DNA of 46,599 bases from Sphingobacteriales bacterium (lineage in GTDB: Bacteria > Bacteroidota > Bacteroidia > Chitinophagales > Chitinophagaceae): contig JAIXSZ010000062.1 in assembly GCA_027484425.1 (NCBI GenBank), positions 1 to 46,599 on the forward strand, given 5' to 3'. The position numbers and the translations under genes were made by a program. This document shows, in pieces, positions 35,332 to 44,758 of the stretch. The notes under the pieces are model-generated. The model saw nothing but the letters and a program-made list of their open reading frames with translations. It did no database searches and was not told the DNA's origin. Numbering within the stretch: the stretch's first letter is position 1; each line of letters begins with the position of its first letter.

Positions 35332-36443
35332 TTCATATAATTCTCGGCAAAGCGAACCCCAACCGAATGAATGGTGTAAATAAAGTAGTAAACGAATTGG
35401 CCATTCGTCAATCCGCAGCAGGATATAATGTAGAGGTCTGGGGTATCTCGTTGAGCCTAGAACACAATTATCCTGAAAGGAACTATACTACAAGGTTATT
35501 CAAAAAGAAAAGGATCGCATTCCTATTACCAGATGGTCTGCTGAAAAGTATTATTCAAAAGAACAAGTATACAATTTACCATTTGCACGGTGGCTTTGTG
35601 CCGGAAATGTACGCATTGGGCGCTGCCCTTAGTGCCTATGGACGCCCTTTCATACTCACCCCACATGGTGCCTACAATGCTATTGCCATGAAAAGAAATG
35701 GAATAGCCAAGAAGCTCTACTACTCATTATTTGAACGCCAGCATATTGCAAAAGCAGCGGCAATTCATGTTTTAGGCCAAAGTGAGGAAGAAAGCCTTTT
35801 GGCGATGAAAACAACCACACCGATTTACAAGATACCATACGGTTTTCAGCCTATTTCGGGCGATCAATCTACAAGTCGGCCCTCAGATATATTTACAATT
35901 AGCTATTGCGGAAGAATAGACATCCACACTAAGGGCCTTGATGCATTGCTGGAAGGATTTGGTCAGTTTGTTGCCGATCAACCCAACAGCGAGTTGCTCA
36001 TCATAGGAGACGGAAATGACATGCCAGCCCTAAAAAAAATAGCTGAAAAATTCGTTCCGATGGAAAAGATAAGATTTACCGGAGCGCAGTATGGTGCAAA
36101 CAAAACTGCATTGCTGCGCTCTTCGTCAGTCTTTGCGCATCCGAGCCGCAATGAGGGATTGCCATCTGCCGTACTAGAGGCAGCTGCACTAGGGCTCCCC
36201 TGCCTAATCACCAAAGCTACCAATATGGGGCAGTTTGTAGCGGATTACGGTGCAGGCGAAGTAATTGAAAAAAACAACGGGGAGTCGGTCTACAAAGGGC
36301 TGACAATGTTACACCAGAAAATGAAGGATGTAAAAAAGAGAAAAACTTTGTCGGCCGGTGCAACGGTCATGATAGCACTTGCCTTTAATTGGGACTTGTT
36401 GCTAGAAAAATATATCTACATGTACAAAAATGCCCTGAAATGA
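35322..36443 (+). CDS. Family 4 glycosyltransferase
   Basis: 373 residues from ATG 35322 (MDIVHIILGKANPNRMNGVNKVV); the frame is open to 35226 but the extra residues are out-of-frame flippase sequence. GT-B features: N-terminal Gly-rich loop NRMNGVNKVVNELA, HGGFVPEMY, LTPHGAYNA, C-terminal ISYCGRIDIHTKGLDALLEGF and the E-x7-E motif (HPSRNEGLPSAVLEAAALGLP). It adds one sugar of the EPS repeat unit, donor unknown. Overlaps the genes on both sides (10 and 4 bp). Confidence 0.9.
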   Translation: MDIVHIILGKANPNRMNGVNKVVNELAIRQSAAGYNVEVWGISLSLEHNYPERNYTTRLFKKKRIAFLLPDGLLKSIIQKNKYTIYHLHGGFVPEMYALGAALSAYGRPFILTPHGAYNAIAMKRNGIAKKLYYSLFERQHIAKAAAIHVLGQSEEESLLAMKTTTPIYKIPYGFQPISGDQSTSRPSDIFTISYCGRIDIHTKGLDALLEGFGQFVADQPNSELLIIGDGNDMPALKKIAEKFVPMEKIRFTGAQYGANKTALLRSSSVFAHPSRNEGLPSAVLEAAALGLPCLITKATNMGQFVADYGAGEVIEKNNGESVYKGLTMLHQKMKDVKKRKTLSAGATVMIALAFNWDLLLEKYIYMYKNALK

Positions 36444-37756
36444 AAAAACAGACAACTACCGACTATAGCAGATTCTATAAGACCGTTTACTGGTTACTGA
36501 TCATCATTTTCTTTTTTAAGCTGAGCGGTTTCTTTACCTGGAGCGAAAATGTGGCCATAACGAGAGTTGTAAAGGTCGTGAGTCGCATTTCAATGACCAT
36601 TTTCATATACCTGCTTTACAAAAAAATAGTGGCAAAAGGATCGGTGGCGTCGTTCAAATGGTCAAATCCATTGAGCATTCTGCTCTATTGCGGCTACCTT
36701 CTGTTGGGCATGGTTAGTTTTCTCTGGAGCACAGATTTCGGGTACAGCGCATTACAGTGGATAATGGATTTTGAAAGCCTGGTTTTTGCCTACTACTTTA
36801 TTGCCTGTTTTGTCCTGCTCGATAAGTACTTCCCTCAGAGCGATATAAGACTGTCTAACGTGCTGGGCAATGTTATTGTGATGATGATGACCATTTTTAT
36901 TGTGGGGATGTTTACAGCACCAGACCAGTTCTACCGGCTTACACACGGCGGGGAAGAACAACGCCTAGGCGGGTACTTCATGAATCCAAATGAACTGGGG
37001 ATGATAGGGGGAGTGGGTATTTCTTGTCTGATCTTTGATCTTTACAGAAAACAAAACCCTACCTGGACTATCGTAAAGATTGCCAGTCTGCTATTTGTAG
37101 TAGTTATGACCGGGTCGCGTTCGTCTACCATTGGCTGTTTGCTTGTTGCCTTCTTTCATATCAGGCAGGGGAAGAATATGAAACTCAAACTATCGATGTA
37201 CGCCGGTGCGGCATTGGCAGTACCGCTGGCCATATCTAAAATAATGATCAAACAGGGTGGCCTTGACGAAGTGTTGAGTATGACCGGGCGACTACCGTTT
37301 TGGAAAGCGTTGATAACTGAAGGACTTCCCAGAGAGATACTATTTGGATTTGGGTTCATGCGTATCGATTACAAGGATCATTTTGAAAGTGTGCACACAT
37401 ATGCAGGCCATATGACACACAACACATTTATGCAGGTCCTTATGAATCTTGGTTTCGTTGGGTTTACGTTGGTATTGCTGCAAGTTGCAATGACATTTAG
37501 AGGCTTTTTTAAAACTCCGGAGCCTAATAAAAAACTGATGCTTATTGGGATCATAATACCTGTTCTCATAAACTCCTTCACAGAATTCGGAATTTTTGGT
37601 GAAACGAACTATGGCATATTATTCTACCAAATGCTGATATTCTACATATGCATATCTACTACCGACAAGCTGACATTTAAGGAAACGAACCACCTGATGC
37701 GGACCCGACCTGAATTGAATTCGCAATACCGAACTGACAAGAATCTCCCAAAATGA
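36440..37756 (+). CDS. O-antigen polymerase/ligase-like membrane protein (Wzy type)
   Basis: 438 residues from ATG 36440, which overlaps the preceding stop as ATGA. About ten membrane helices with a long periplasmic loop; the Wzy/WaaL signatures are MNPNELGMIGGVG, a conserved Arg in TGSRSSTIG and the HMTHNTFMQVLMNLGFVGF segment. It likely polymerises repeat units at the periplasmic face. An inverted repeat overlaps its stop codon (37749-37775), and a 114-bp gap with a promoter-like sequence follows, so the operon may be split here. Confidence 0.87.
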   Translation: MKKQTTTDYSRFYKTVYWLLIIIFFFKLSGFFTWSENVAITRVVKVVSRISMTIFIYLLYKKIVAKGSVASFKWSNPLSILLYCGYLLLGMVSFLWSTDFGYSALQWIMDFESLVFAYYFIACFVLLDKYFPQSDIRLSNVLGNVIVMMMTIFIVGMFTAPDQFYRLTHGGEEQRLGGYFMNPNELGMIGGVGISCLIFDLYRKQNPTWTIVKIASLLFVVVMTGSRSSTIGCLLVAFFHIRQGKNMKLKLSMYAGAALAVPLAISKIMIKQGGLDEVLSMTGRLPFWKALITEGLPREILFGFGFMRIDYKDHFESVHTYAGHMTHNTFMQVLMNLGFVGFTLVLLQVAMTFRGFFKTPEPNKKLMLIGIIIPVLINSFTEFGIFGETNYGILFYQMLIFYICISTTDKLTFKETNHLMRTRPELNSQYRTDKNLPK

Positions 37757-37775
37757 GAAACATACATTCATTTTG
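37749..37775 (+). terminator. AT-rich stem-loop over the Wzy stop codon, no U-run
   Basis: CAAAATGA / TCATTTTG (37749-37756 with 37768-37775), 11-nt loop. It includes the TGA stop. There is no T-run after it, so it may be an attenuator or mRNA-end structure rather than a full terminator. Confidence 0.3.
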
Positions 37776-37817
37776 AGATTGACAGATTAACCCACATAAG
37801 CCGAAAGCAGCCACTGT

Positions 37818-37858
37818 ATTGACTTTCAACTATTTTCTATTTCTGGCACATCAATTGA
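37818..37858 (+). promoter_or_regulatory. Internal sigma54-like promoter of the EPS locus, upstream of 37871
   Basis: ATTGACTTTCAACTATTT (37818-37835) differs from the 3447/30683 element at two positions; TGGCAC-ATCAA-TTGA (37844-37858) has GG-N10-GA spacing. With the preceding TGT, 19 of 21 bases match the 3466 element. Predicted +1 (37870) would give an almost leaderless message, which is a weakness. No TTCC-N5-GGAA site was found upstream. Confidence 0.4.
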
Positions 37859-37870
37859 AACACCAAGAAC

Positions 37871-40345
37871 ATGCAGCAACCACTACATAACAACGATTTG
37901 ACTCTTCTCAATTGCGGATTGTCCTATCTAAATGTATCATTATCCTTCGGAAAAGATGCGGAACATCAACAAGCGATAGAATGCACCTTTATATGCAATT
38001 CAGATAAAAGCCTCCGTTGGATATGGCCATCCAAGTCTCGAAGTGCTGCCTTTCTGAAATTTTACCATAGAGGATCTCTAAAGTCACGCCTTGCGGCATT
38101 CTTATTAAAATGCACTACAGGGCTCGGCCTTGGAAAATACGTTGCAAGTGGATCATGCAAGCTGTTCGTGAATGATACCGGAGCAGAAATACTTCCTACT
38201 TTGACAGACTGGGCAATGTTCACAGGTACCGTTGGTGAAAATAGAAAGATCATTGCGTGGTACCAAAAAGGAATACATTCCAGTTTTGCCAAAATACCCC
38301 TATCGGTTATTTCTGAACAAAACATCAGAAACGAATATGATGCGCTACAATTGGCCACTCCGGCAGCTGCAATAAAGCCATCAGGAGTACTCATTCAAAA
38401 TGCTGTATTGGTTCAGCCCGATATTTTTAATAATAAAGCACTTTCAACTCCACAGTCGATTAAAGAACTCCCAATACAGCCACTGTTATCGTGCATGGCA
38501 AATGGACTGCGCAGCATGCCCCTCTGCGAGACCAAATGGTGGCCTGCTGCGTCTGAAACACTTTCTAATACAACGGAACTTAGCAAACGCTATTCTCCAA
38601 TTCTGCTTCAACGCATTAGGGATCTTGTGTCTTCGATAGCCCCATCAGCGCAGTGCTACGTAACAAATGGCCATGGGGACTTTACACCTTGGAACGTTCG
38701 ATTTACCTCGGAAAAACTGAATATCATCGATTGGGAATTGTACAATGCCGATTACCCAGCGCTATACGATATCTTTCATTTCATATACCAAGATAATGTC
38801 CTGATAAAACGTAATAGCTACTGTGATATAAAGAATGAAATAGCCACATTTTTTGCTCATCCAGAAATGAAACAATTCCTTATTCTAAATGATATCGATC
38901 TGGTTCAGGCTGAAAAAATGTACCTGCTCAAAACAGTATCTTACTATCTCAATGTGTATAATCGTCAGGTACAGTGGCATGCTCAAATAGATTGGTTATT
39001 GCAAGTGTGGTGCGAGGCAGCAGGAGCCTTGGTGCAAAATACAGAAAAAAGAAACACTCGACCTACAGTATTGGAAGACATAGCACATGAGCTGCGTAAC
39101 ACAGATTACGCAATATTAAAGCTCATAAACGGCAGTATAGCAGAACACCCCGAAACCTCTGATATAGATATATGCATAGGTAAACGTGACGCTAATAGTT
39201 TGTTGGGGTACATTGGTCGTCATGCTCTGGTAGCAAAGGTGAGCGTTAACAGTAAGTCATTTATGAAAAGCGCAACAATCCTACTCTCTGATGGAAGTCT
39301 CATTCAACTCGACTTGATTTGGAAAATCAAGAGGAAGAATATCGTCTTTCTTGAAATTGACGAAGTACTGAAGAACGCAGTTGTTAATCAATTTGGAGTC
39401 AAGATCCCATTACAATTACACGACATTACTTACACCGTGCTTTTCCATTTGCTGAACCGCGCAGATGTACCATCGAGGTACGCTACCGCTTATTCCGGAT
39501 CGGCAGAAAACGCACAGCTATTGATCAATAATTTGATGCCGGACGTAGAGGCCAATAACCTTTGGAAATATAATGTCAGGACGCGTACTGATCTAATAAC
39601 AAAATTGATGAAAACGCCTGAAAACCGCCCGTTGAAGTATGCATGGAATACAACTGAATATCTCTTTGACAGCATAAAAAATACATTGCCCCAAAGAGGG
39701 TTTACCATCACATTCAGCGGAGTAGATGGTGCGGGCAAAAGCACGATGATCAATATAATACATACCAAAATAGAAAAAGAGTTACGAAAACCTGTTGTAG
39801 TGCTTCGTCACCGACCATCGCTGTTACCCATACTAAGTGCATGGAAATACGGTAAAAAGAACGCTGAACTGAAGGCCGCAAGTAGGCTGCCAAGGCAAGG
39901 AAAAAACAAAGCCGGATTTTCCTCCGCTCTAAGGTTTGCCTACTACTACTTCGACTACCTGTTCGGACAATTCTATGTACAGTTCAGGTATGTCAATCGG
40001 GGTTATGTTGTGCTGTATGACCGATTTTACTTTGACTTTATCAACGATAGTAAGCGGAGCAATATTGAGATCTCTTCTACTTTTTCGGCATGGCTATACC
40101 GGTTCCTGATAAAGCCTGACATCAACTACTTCCTTTTCGCTCCTGCAGAAATCATCCTGAGCCGCAAGCAGGAGCTTGACGTAGACAGTATCAACCTTCT
40201 TACAGAAAAGTACTTAAGCTCTTTCGAACAACTACAGCAGGAAGATAACAAAAACGTTTACCAGGCGATATCCAATATTGATATCGAAGCAACTACGAAA
40301 ACCATTTTTTCAACAATAAAAGAAAAGTATTCATGCGCAGCCTGA
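37871..40345 (+). CDS. Three-part fusion: APH-like kinase, nucleotidyltransferase-like and thymidylate-kinase-like domains
   Basis: 824 residues. The N-terminal half ends in an aminoglycoside/choline-kinase-like catalytic region: NGHGDFTPWNVRF (266-278, catalytic HGD and Asn) and IIDWELYNADYPALYDIFHF (metal-binding DWE). Residues about 400-540 carry a DxD-type motif (HPETSDIDICIG, 426-437) and QLDLIWK, suggesting a nucleotidyltransferase-like fold. The C-terminus (about 610-820) is a P-loop kinase like thymidylate kinase: FSGVDGAGKST (615-625), a LID-like basic stretch and VVLYDRFYFDF. It lies in the EPS locus, so it may phosphorylate or activate a non-sugar component or polyprenyl substrate; the substrate is unknown. 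It overlaps the acyltransferase gene by 13 bp. Confidence 0.75.
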   Translation: MQQPLHNNDLTLLNCGLSYLNVSLSFGKDAEHQQAIECTFICNSDKSLRWIWPSKSRSAAFLKFYHRGSLKSRLAAFLLKCTTGLGLGKYVASGSCKLFVNDTGAEILPTLTDWAMFTGTVGENRKIIAWYQKGIHSSFAKIPLSVISEQNIRNEYDALQLATPAAAIKPSGVLIQNAVLVQPDIFNNKALSTPQSIKELPIQPLLSCMANGLRSMPLCETKWWPAASETLSNTTELSKRYSPILLQRIRDLVSSIAPSAQCYVTNGHGDFTPWNVRFTSEKLNIIDWELYNADYPALYDIFHFIYQDNVLIKRNSYCDIKNEIATFFAHPEMKQFLILNDIDLVQAEKMYLLKTVSYYLNVYNRQVQWHAQIDWLLQVWCEAAGALVQNTEKRNTRPTVLEDIAHELRNTDYAILKLINGSIAEHPETSDIDICIGKRDANSLLGYIGRHALVAKVSVNSKSFMKSATILLSDGSLIQLDLIWKIKRKNIVFLEIDEVLKNAVVNQFGVKIPLQLHDITYTVLFHLLNRADVPSRYATAYSGSAENAQLLINNLMPDVEANNLWKYNVRTRTDLITKLMKTPENRPLKYAWNTTEYLFDSIKNTLPQRGFTITFSGVDGAGKSTMINIIHTKIEKELRKPVVVLRHRPSLLPILSAWKYGKKNAELKAASRLPRQGKNKAGFSSALRFAYYYFDYLFGQFYVQFRYVNRGYVVLYDRFYFDFINDSKRSNIEISSTFSAWLYRFLIKPDINYFLFAPAEIILSRKQELDVDSINLLTEKYLSSFEQLQQEDNKNVYQAISNIDIEATTKTIFSTIKEKYSCAA

Positions 40346-41076
40346 TTCAAAATATCATCCGTAAGCGGAATCCGGCATTTACTCTGCCTGCTACAATATC
40401 TATGGGATATCTAATGGGTTTTACATGTCAACAGGGACTGAATTTGATGCGGGGAATTAGCCTGATATTCCGCGTAAGAAGTCCCAGAATGATGCTCAAA
40501 GGACGACGTGTAAGGCTTGTTGGCGTTTCCATGCTGTCATGGGGCAGATTTCTCAAGTTGGGAGATGATGTATACATAAATGCAATGTCAGTTGACGGTA
40601 TAAGATTGGGCGACAAAGTAGGCATTGGTGCATTTAGTCGCCTAGTTGCCTCCGGAGACATGAGTAATATCGGAAAGGGCATCAACATCGGCAACAATGT
40701 AGGTATAGGAGAATTTGCATACCTGGGTGGTGCCGGCGGGCTTACTATCGGAGACAACTGCATCGTGGGCCAGTACTTCAGTTGCCATCCCGAAAACCAC
40801 TGCATTGATCAGCTGCACAAACCGTACAGGCTGCAAGGAGTAACCCGCAAAGGAATAACAATTGGCAACAATTGCTGGATTGGCAGTAAAGTAACCATAC
40901 TTGATGGCGCCTCGGTAGGAGACAATTGTGTAATAGCCGCAGGAGCAGTAGTAAACAAATCATTCCCAGCGGGCTATATTATAGGTGGTGTGCCGGCACG
41001 CATAATAAGGAGCGTCCAAGAAGAAGAAAATAGAAAAGTAAAAAAGCAACTAACCTCAAACGCAATCACAATATGA
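40333..41076 (+). CDS. Hexapeptide-repeat acyltransferase
   Basis: 247 residues. Left-handed beta-helix hexapeptide repeats run from about 70 to 225 (LGDDVYINAMSVDGIRLGDKVGIGAF, IGNNVGIGEFAYLGG, IGDNCIVGQ, IGNNCWIGSKVTILDGASVGDNCVIAAGAVV), ending with IIGGVPARIIR as in WbbJ/LacA-type O-acetyltransferases. The loop CHPENHCID probably supplies the catalytic His. It would acetylate a sugar of the EPS repeat. Start ATG lies inside the end of the fusion gene; end overlaps the next gene by 4 bp. Confidence 0.92.
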   Translation: MRSLIQNIIRKRNPAFTLPATISMGYLMGFTCQQGLNLMRGISLIFRVRSPRMMLKGRRVRLVGVSMLSWGRFLKLGDDVYINAMSVDGIRLGDKVGIGAFSRLVASGDMSNIGKGINIGNNVGIGEFAYLGGAGGLTIGDNCIVGQYFSCHPENHCIDQLHKPYRLQGVTRKGITIGNNCWIGSKVTILDGASVGDNCVIAAGAVVNKSFPAGYIIGGVPARIIRSVQEEENRKVKKQLTSNAITI

Positions 41077-42311
41077 AAACAATTCTAATTACCGCATATG
41101 CAGTGAATCCGCTCAGAGGTTCTGAGGACGGCATGGGGTGGAACTACATCACGCAGGCGGCAAAAGCTAATAAAGTCATTGCTGTAACCCGTAAAAACAA
41201 TCGAACCGATTTAGAAGCATTCATGGCCAATACCAGACAGGACTACCCAACTTACCAGAACATATCGTTCCTGTATTTCGATTGGCCAAAATGGTTGCTT
41301 TTCTGGAAAAAAGGTCCGCTGGTGAGCATGATCTATTACTATATGTGGCAGCTCTCGCTAGCCGTATGGTTGCTCAGAAAAGGCGTTGAATACGACGTTG
41401 CGCACAATTTGAATTTCCACAACGATTGGACGCCCAGCTTCCTCTGGCTATTGCCCAAGCCTTTTGTATGGGGCCCTGTGGGCCATCATCCTAGAATACC
41501 AGCGAATTTCCTGCGACCATATGGAAAAAAAGCAATCTTGAAAGACCGGATGTTGTGGGCGCTGAAATGGACGTTTTGGAATCTCGACCCAATGCTACGG
41601 ATATGCAGAAAAAAGGCCGCCAACATATGGTGCATGCACGACGGATCGAGGATCAGGCTAAACCTTACGAAAGGTTACTACCTCCACCCTTCAATTGCAG
41701 CAAGTGCAACCGAAAAGTCGCACAATACACCTGAAAGTTTTACAGTCCTCTCTGTTGGAAGGTTCGTGCCTCTAAAAGGTTTTGATATTACAGTACGTGC
41801 ATTTGCCCGGTTCTATTGGAACGCACCAGTTAATGTTAGACCAACGCTGAAACTGATTCTCGTAGGCAAGGGGCCATATGAACAGTACATTCGATATCTG
41901 CTTAGCGAAAATGGCATTGAGCATGCTGCAACAATAATACCCTGGATGCCTCAGCGGGAACTGGCGGCAGTATACAAAAGGTCCAGTGTCTTTCTTTTTC
42001 CCTCACACGAAGGTGCCGGGATGGTAGTGGCCGAAGCGATGAGTAATGGCTTGCCGGTCTTATGCTGGAACAACTACGGACCAGGCTATATAGTGCACCA
42101 AAACAGCGATCTTAAAGTACCCTACCAGTCATACGAAAACAGTGTTAGCTGTTTTGCAGATAAATTGAGTTCACTAAGCACCAATCGTGAATATTACCAC
42201 ACTGAACAACAATTAGCTGTAGAACGTTTTGCAACCAGCCTCGACTGGAACATGAAATCTCAGCAACTGAAAGAATTCTACTCAAAAGCATTCAACTTAA
42301 AAGCAACTTAA
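41073..42311 (+). CDS. Family 4 glycosyltransferase
   Basis: 412 residues. GT-B fold: N-terminal MKTILITAYAVNPLRGSEDGMGWN (Gly-rich acceptor loop), VAHNLNFHNDWTP, VWGPVGHHPRIP; C-terminal LSVGRFVPLKGFDITVRAF and the E-x7-E motif in SHEGAGMVVAEAMSNGLPV. Cytoplasmic or peripheral at the inner membrane; sugar donor unknown. Translationally coupled to the acyltransferase (ATGA overlap) and 2 bp from the next gene. Confidence 0.92.
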   Translation: MKTILITAYAVNPLRGSEDGMGWNYITQAAKANKVIAVTRKNNRTDLEAFMANTRQDYPTYQNISFLYFDWPKWLLFWKKGPLVSMIYYYMWQLSLAVWLLRKGVEYDVAHNLNFHNDWTPSFLWLLPKPFVWGPVGHHPRIPANFLRPYGKKAILKDRMLWALKWTFWNLDPMLRICRKKAANIWCMHDGSRIRLNLTKGYYLHPSIAASATEKSHNTPESFTVLSVGRFVPLKGFDITVRAFARFYWNAPVNVRPTLKLILVGKGPYEQYIRYLLSENGIEHAATIIPWMPQRELAAVYKRSSVFLFPSHEGAGMVVAEAMSNGLPVLCWNNYGPGYIVHQNSDLKVPYQSYENSVSCFADKLSSLSTNREYYHTEQQLAVERFATSLDWNMKSQQLKEFYSKAFNLKAT

Positions 42312-42313
42312 AA

Positions 42314-43444
42314 ATGAAAAATCGTATCATAGCAGTACATCTATTGAACGACCGCAGCGGTAGTCCATTGGTACTAAGGCAGGCCCTAGAAGCACTAAGC
42401 GAACATAACAACGTCATACTGTATACAGCAACCCCTTCAGGAGATGGGTTTCTTTCAGATATTCCCTTTGTAACGCAGCGCAAACTATTTTACATTTGGC
42501 ATAAAAGTAAGGCTCTTACTTTACTGTATTTTCTCATATCGCAGCTATTGCTCACAATAAGATTAACCAGTACGCTAAGAAAAGCCGACACGGTTTATGT
42601 TAACACTCTACTTCCTTTCGGCGCTGCTTTAGCAGGATACCTAAGAGGTGTCAAAGTTGTATATCATATTCACGAAACCAGCATTAAACCCGCCATTCTA
42701 AGGTCATTTCTTGTGGCCATAGCTAGGGTCACCGGCTCACGCTACCTTTTTGTTTCAAAATATGTTGCTTCCAAGTACTCATTCCCCCCAAACAGGCAAC
42801 AGGTTATTTACAACAGCCTGCCCACATCATTTGTGCAGAAAGCTAATGAATTGAGAACTGAAGTACCTACCTTGCCATTCACAGTTACTATGCTGTGCTC
42901 ACTAAAAGGTTATAAAGGCATTTATCATTTTGTGAATATAGCCAGAGCACTACCAAACTTTAAGTTCGTGTTAGTACTAAATGCTTCTGCCCAAGAAGTA
43001 GACAATTTCATTCGGGAAACAAGGTCATCTGCAAACTGCGTCGTATACCCAGCGCAAAAAGAGACAACACAATTTTACAGCAGCACACACGTCGTAATGA
43101 ACTTATCCAAAACTGACGGTTGGATCGAAACATTTGGAATGAGTGTGCTCGAGGCCATGGCATTTGGAAAACCTGTAATCTGTCCCCCTGTAGGTGGCGT
43201 GTTAGAACTGATAGAAAACGGAAAACAAGGATATACAATAGACAGCAGCGATGAAAAAGCGATATGCGCAGCATTACAAAGCTTGCATTCTGATCAGCAT
43301 ATGTATACGCAAATGGCATCATCAGCCATTGAGAAATCAAAACACTTTGAGAACACTAATTTCAGCAATAATATCATCGAATTATTTACCGAAATGTCGC
43401 CATCTCGAAATGAAACGATAATTCATTCAATTTCTCAAATTTAG
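42314..43444 (+). CDS. Family 4 glycosyltransferase
   Basis: 376 residues. N-terminal LLNDRSGSPLVLRQALEAL (the GSP loop of some GT4 enzymes), a hydrophobic segment near 60-80, VVYHIHETSIKP, and C-terminal VTMLCSLKGYKGIYHFVNIA with the motif SKTDGWIETFGMSVLEAMAFGKPVI. Adds another sugar of the EPS unit. A 99-bp gap follows, the second of only two sizeable gaps in the EPS locus. Confidence 0.9.
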   Translation: MKNRIIAVHLLNDRSGSPLVLRQALEALSEHNNVILYTATPSGDGFLSDIPFVTQRKLFYIWHKSKALTLLYFLISQLLLTIRLTSTLRKADTVYVNTLLPFGAALAGYLRGVKVVYHIHETSIKPAILRSFLVAIARVTGSRYLFVSKYVASKYSFPPNRQQVIYNSLPTSFVQKANELRTEVPTLPFTVTMLCSLKGYKGIYHFVNIARALPNFKFVLVLNASAQEVDNFIRETRSSANCVVYPAQKETTQFYSSTHVVMNLSKTDGWIETFGMSVLEAMAFGKPVICPPVGGVLELIENGKQGYTIDSSDEKAICAALQSLHSDQHMYTQMASSAIEKSKHFENTNFSNNIIELFTEMSPSRNETIIHSISQI

Positions 43445-43452
43445 AAAAAACA

Positions 43453-43469
43453 GGTAAGGAAATATTACC
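43453..43469. promoter_or_regulatory. Inverted repeat upstream of the 43502 promoter-like sequence
   Basis: GGTAA-GGAAATA-TTACC: perfect 5-bp arms with a 7-bp spacer, about 67 bp ahead of the predicted +1. It is different in sequence from the TTCC-type sites, so its meaning is uncertain. Confidence 0.2.
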
Positions 43470-43501
43470 GAAAATCAATACAGCAAAGGATTTCAGCATT
43501 T

Positions 43502-43516
43502 TGGCACGTTTTCTGA
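43502..43516 (+). promoter_or_regulatory. Internal sigma54-like promoter upstream of 43544
   Basis: TGGCAC-GTTTT-CTGA: GG (43503-43504) and GA (43515-43516) are 10 nt apart, with a full TGGCACG -24 match. Predicted +1 near 43528 leaves a 16-nt leader to the ATG, like the 13 and 14 nt at the two regulator loci. It lacks the ATTGATTTTCAA element. Confidence 0.4.
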
Positions 43517-43543
43517 AATAACCAATTAGCATTCCGAAGAAAC

Positions 43544-44758
43544 ATGAAAAAGATAGCAATAATAGGTACAGCCGGTATCCCGGCAAATTATGGTGGGTTT
43601 GAGACTCTTGCGGCGCACCTGGTCAATAAGCTGAACAATAAATTAGACATTTCCGTGTATTGCTCCGGTAAACGGTATGGCAAAAAAGACCGGAAGAAAA
43701 CATACGATGGTGCACGCCTCATATATCTTCCATTTAGCGCCAATGGCCTTCAAAGTATCGTTTATGACTGTATCAGCATTTTGCACGCACTGCTCTATGC
43801 AGATGTACTGTTGGTGCTTGGGGTGCCTGGCGGCTTCATTTTACCCTTTGTGCGCCTCTTTACACGCAAAAAGATCATTGTGTCCATTGATGGCATTGAA
43901 TGGAAGCGTAATAAGTGGAGTAAATTAGCCCGCTGGTACTTATGGGCTGCGGAGTGGGTGGCAGTAAAGAGCGCACACGCCAATATAGCCGACAACGAGT
44001 CTATACAGGACTACACTGCTATAAGGTACGGGTCGCTTAGCAACGTAATAGAATATGGTGCAGATCATACACAAAACGTAAAACCTTCTACACAGCAACA
44101 TATACAATATCCCTTTCTATCGTCGGGATATGCTATTAAGGTTTGCCGTATAGAGCCAGAGAACAATGTACAGATGGTACTGGAAACTTTCGTAGACCTG
44201 AAACGTTATCCGTTAGTACTGATTGGCAATTGGAGTAACAGTGAATATGGACGTTCCCTGAAAGAACAATACGGCAATGCACAAAATGTTCACCTTCTCA
44301 ATCCTATATACGACCAAAATGAGATAGATATGCTACGTAGCAATGCTACAGTTTATATTCATGGACACAGTGCAGGAGGCACTAATCCTTCTCTTGTAGA
44401 AGCAATGTCTCTTGCACTGCCTGTTATCTCATTCGATGTCAGTTATAATCGGACTACCACCGAAAATAACGCGCTATACTTTAAAAACAAAGAGGAACTT
44501 TCGTCTATCGTACGAAAAAACGATAAAAAGCAACTTGCTTCAATAGGAGATACCATGAAGGAGATTGCACAACGAAGATATACTTGGGATATTATATCAG
44601 ATAAGTATGCCTATTTGATAAGAGCCGTTTCGGAAAGGGCGCACTACTACCTGAAACCGGAGATCGCCAAGTCACTTCCACTGGATATGCTTATAAAACA
44701 GGGTATATCTCATTTACATTCACCAGCATTTTTTTACGAAAAAAGAAATTCAAAATGA
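43544..44758 (+). CDS. DUF1972-type family 4 glycosyltransferase (rhamnosyltransferase-like)
   Basis: 404 residues. The N-terminus MKKIAIIGTAGIPANYGGFETLAAHL, with LLVLGVPGGFILPF, VSIDGIEWKRNKWSKLARWYL and ADNESIQDY, matches the DUF1972 domain of WchF/Cps-type enzymes, which often transfer rhamnose to a lipid-linked first sugar. The C-terminal GT-B half has HSAGGTNPSLVEAMSLALPVISFD with the usual Glu pair. It immediately precedes, with 4-bp overlap, the initiating transferase, in agreement with addition of the second sugar. Confidence 0.9.
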   Translation: MKKIAIIGTAGIPANYGGFETLAAHLVNKLNNKLDISVYCSGKRYGKKDRKKTYDGARLIYLPFSANGLQSIVYDCISILHALLYADVLLVLGVPGGFILPFVRLFTRKKIIVSIDGIEWKRNKWSKLARWYLWAAEWVAVKSAHANIADNESIQDYTAIRYGSLSNVIEYGADHTQNVKPSTQQHIQYPFLSSGYAIKVCRIEPENNVQMVLETFVDLKRYPLVLIGNWSNSEYGRSLKEQYGNAQNVHLLNPIYDQNEIDMLRSNATVYIHGHSAGGTNPSLVEAMSLALPVISFDVSYNRTTTENNALYFKNKEELSSIVRKNDKKQLASIGDTMKEIAQRRYTWDIISDKYAYLIRAVSERAHYYLKPEIAKSLPLDMLIKQGISHLHSPAFFYEKRNSK

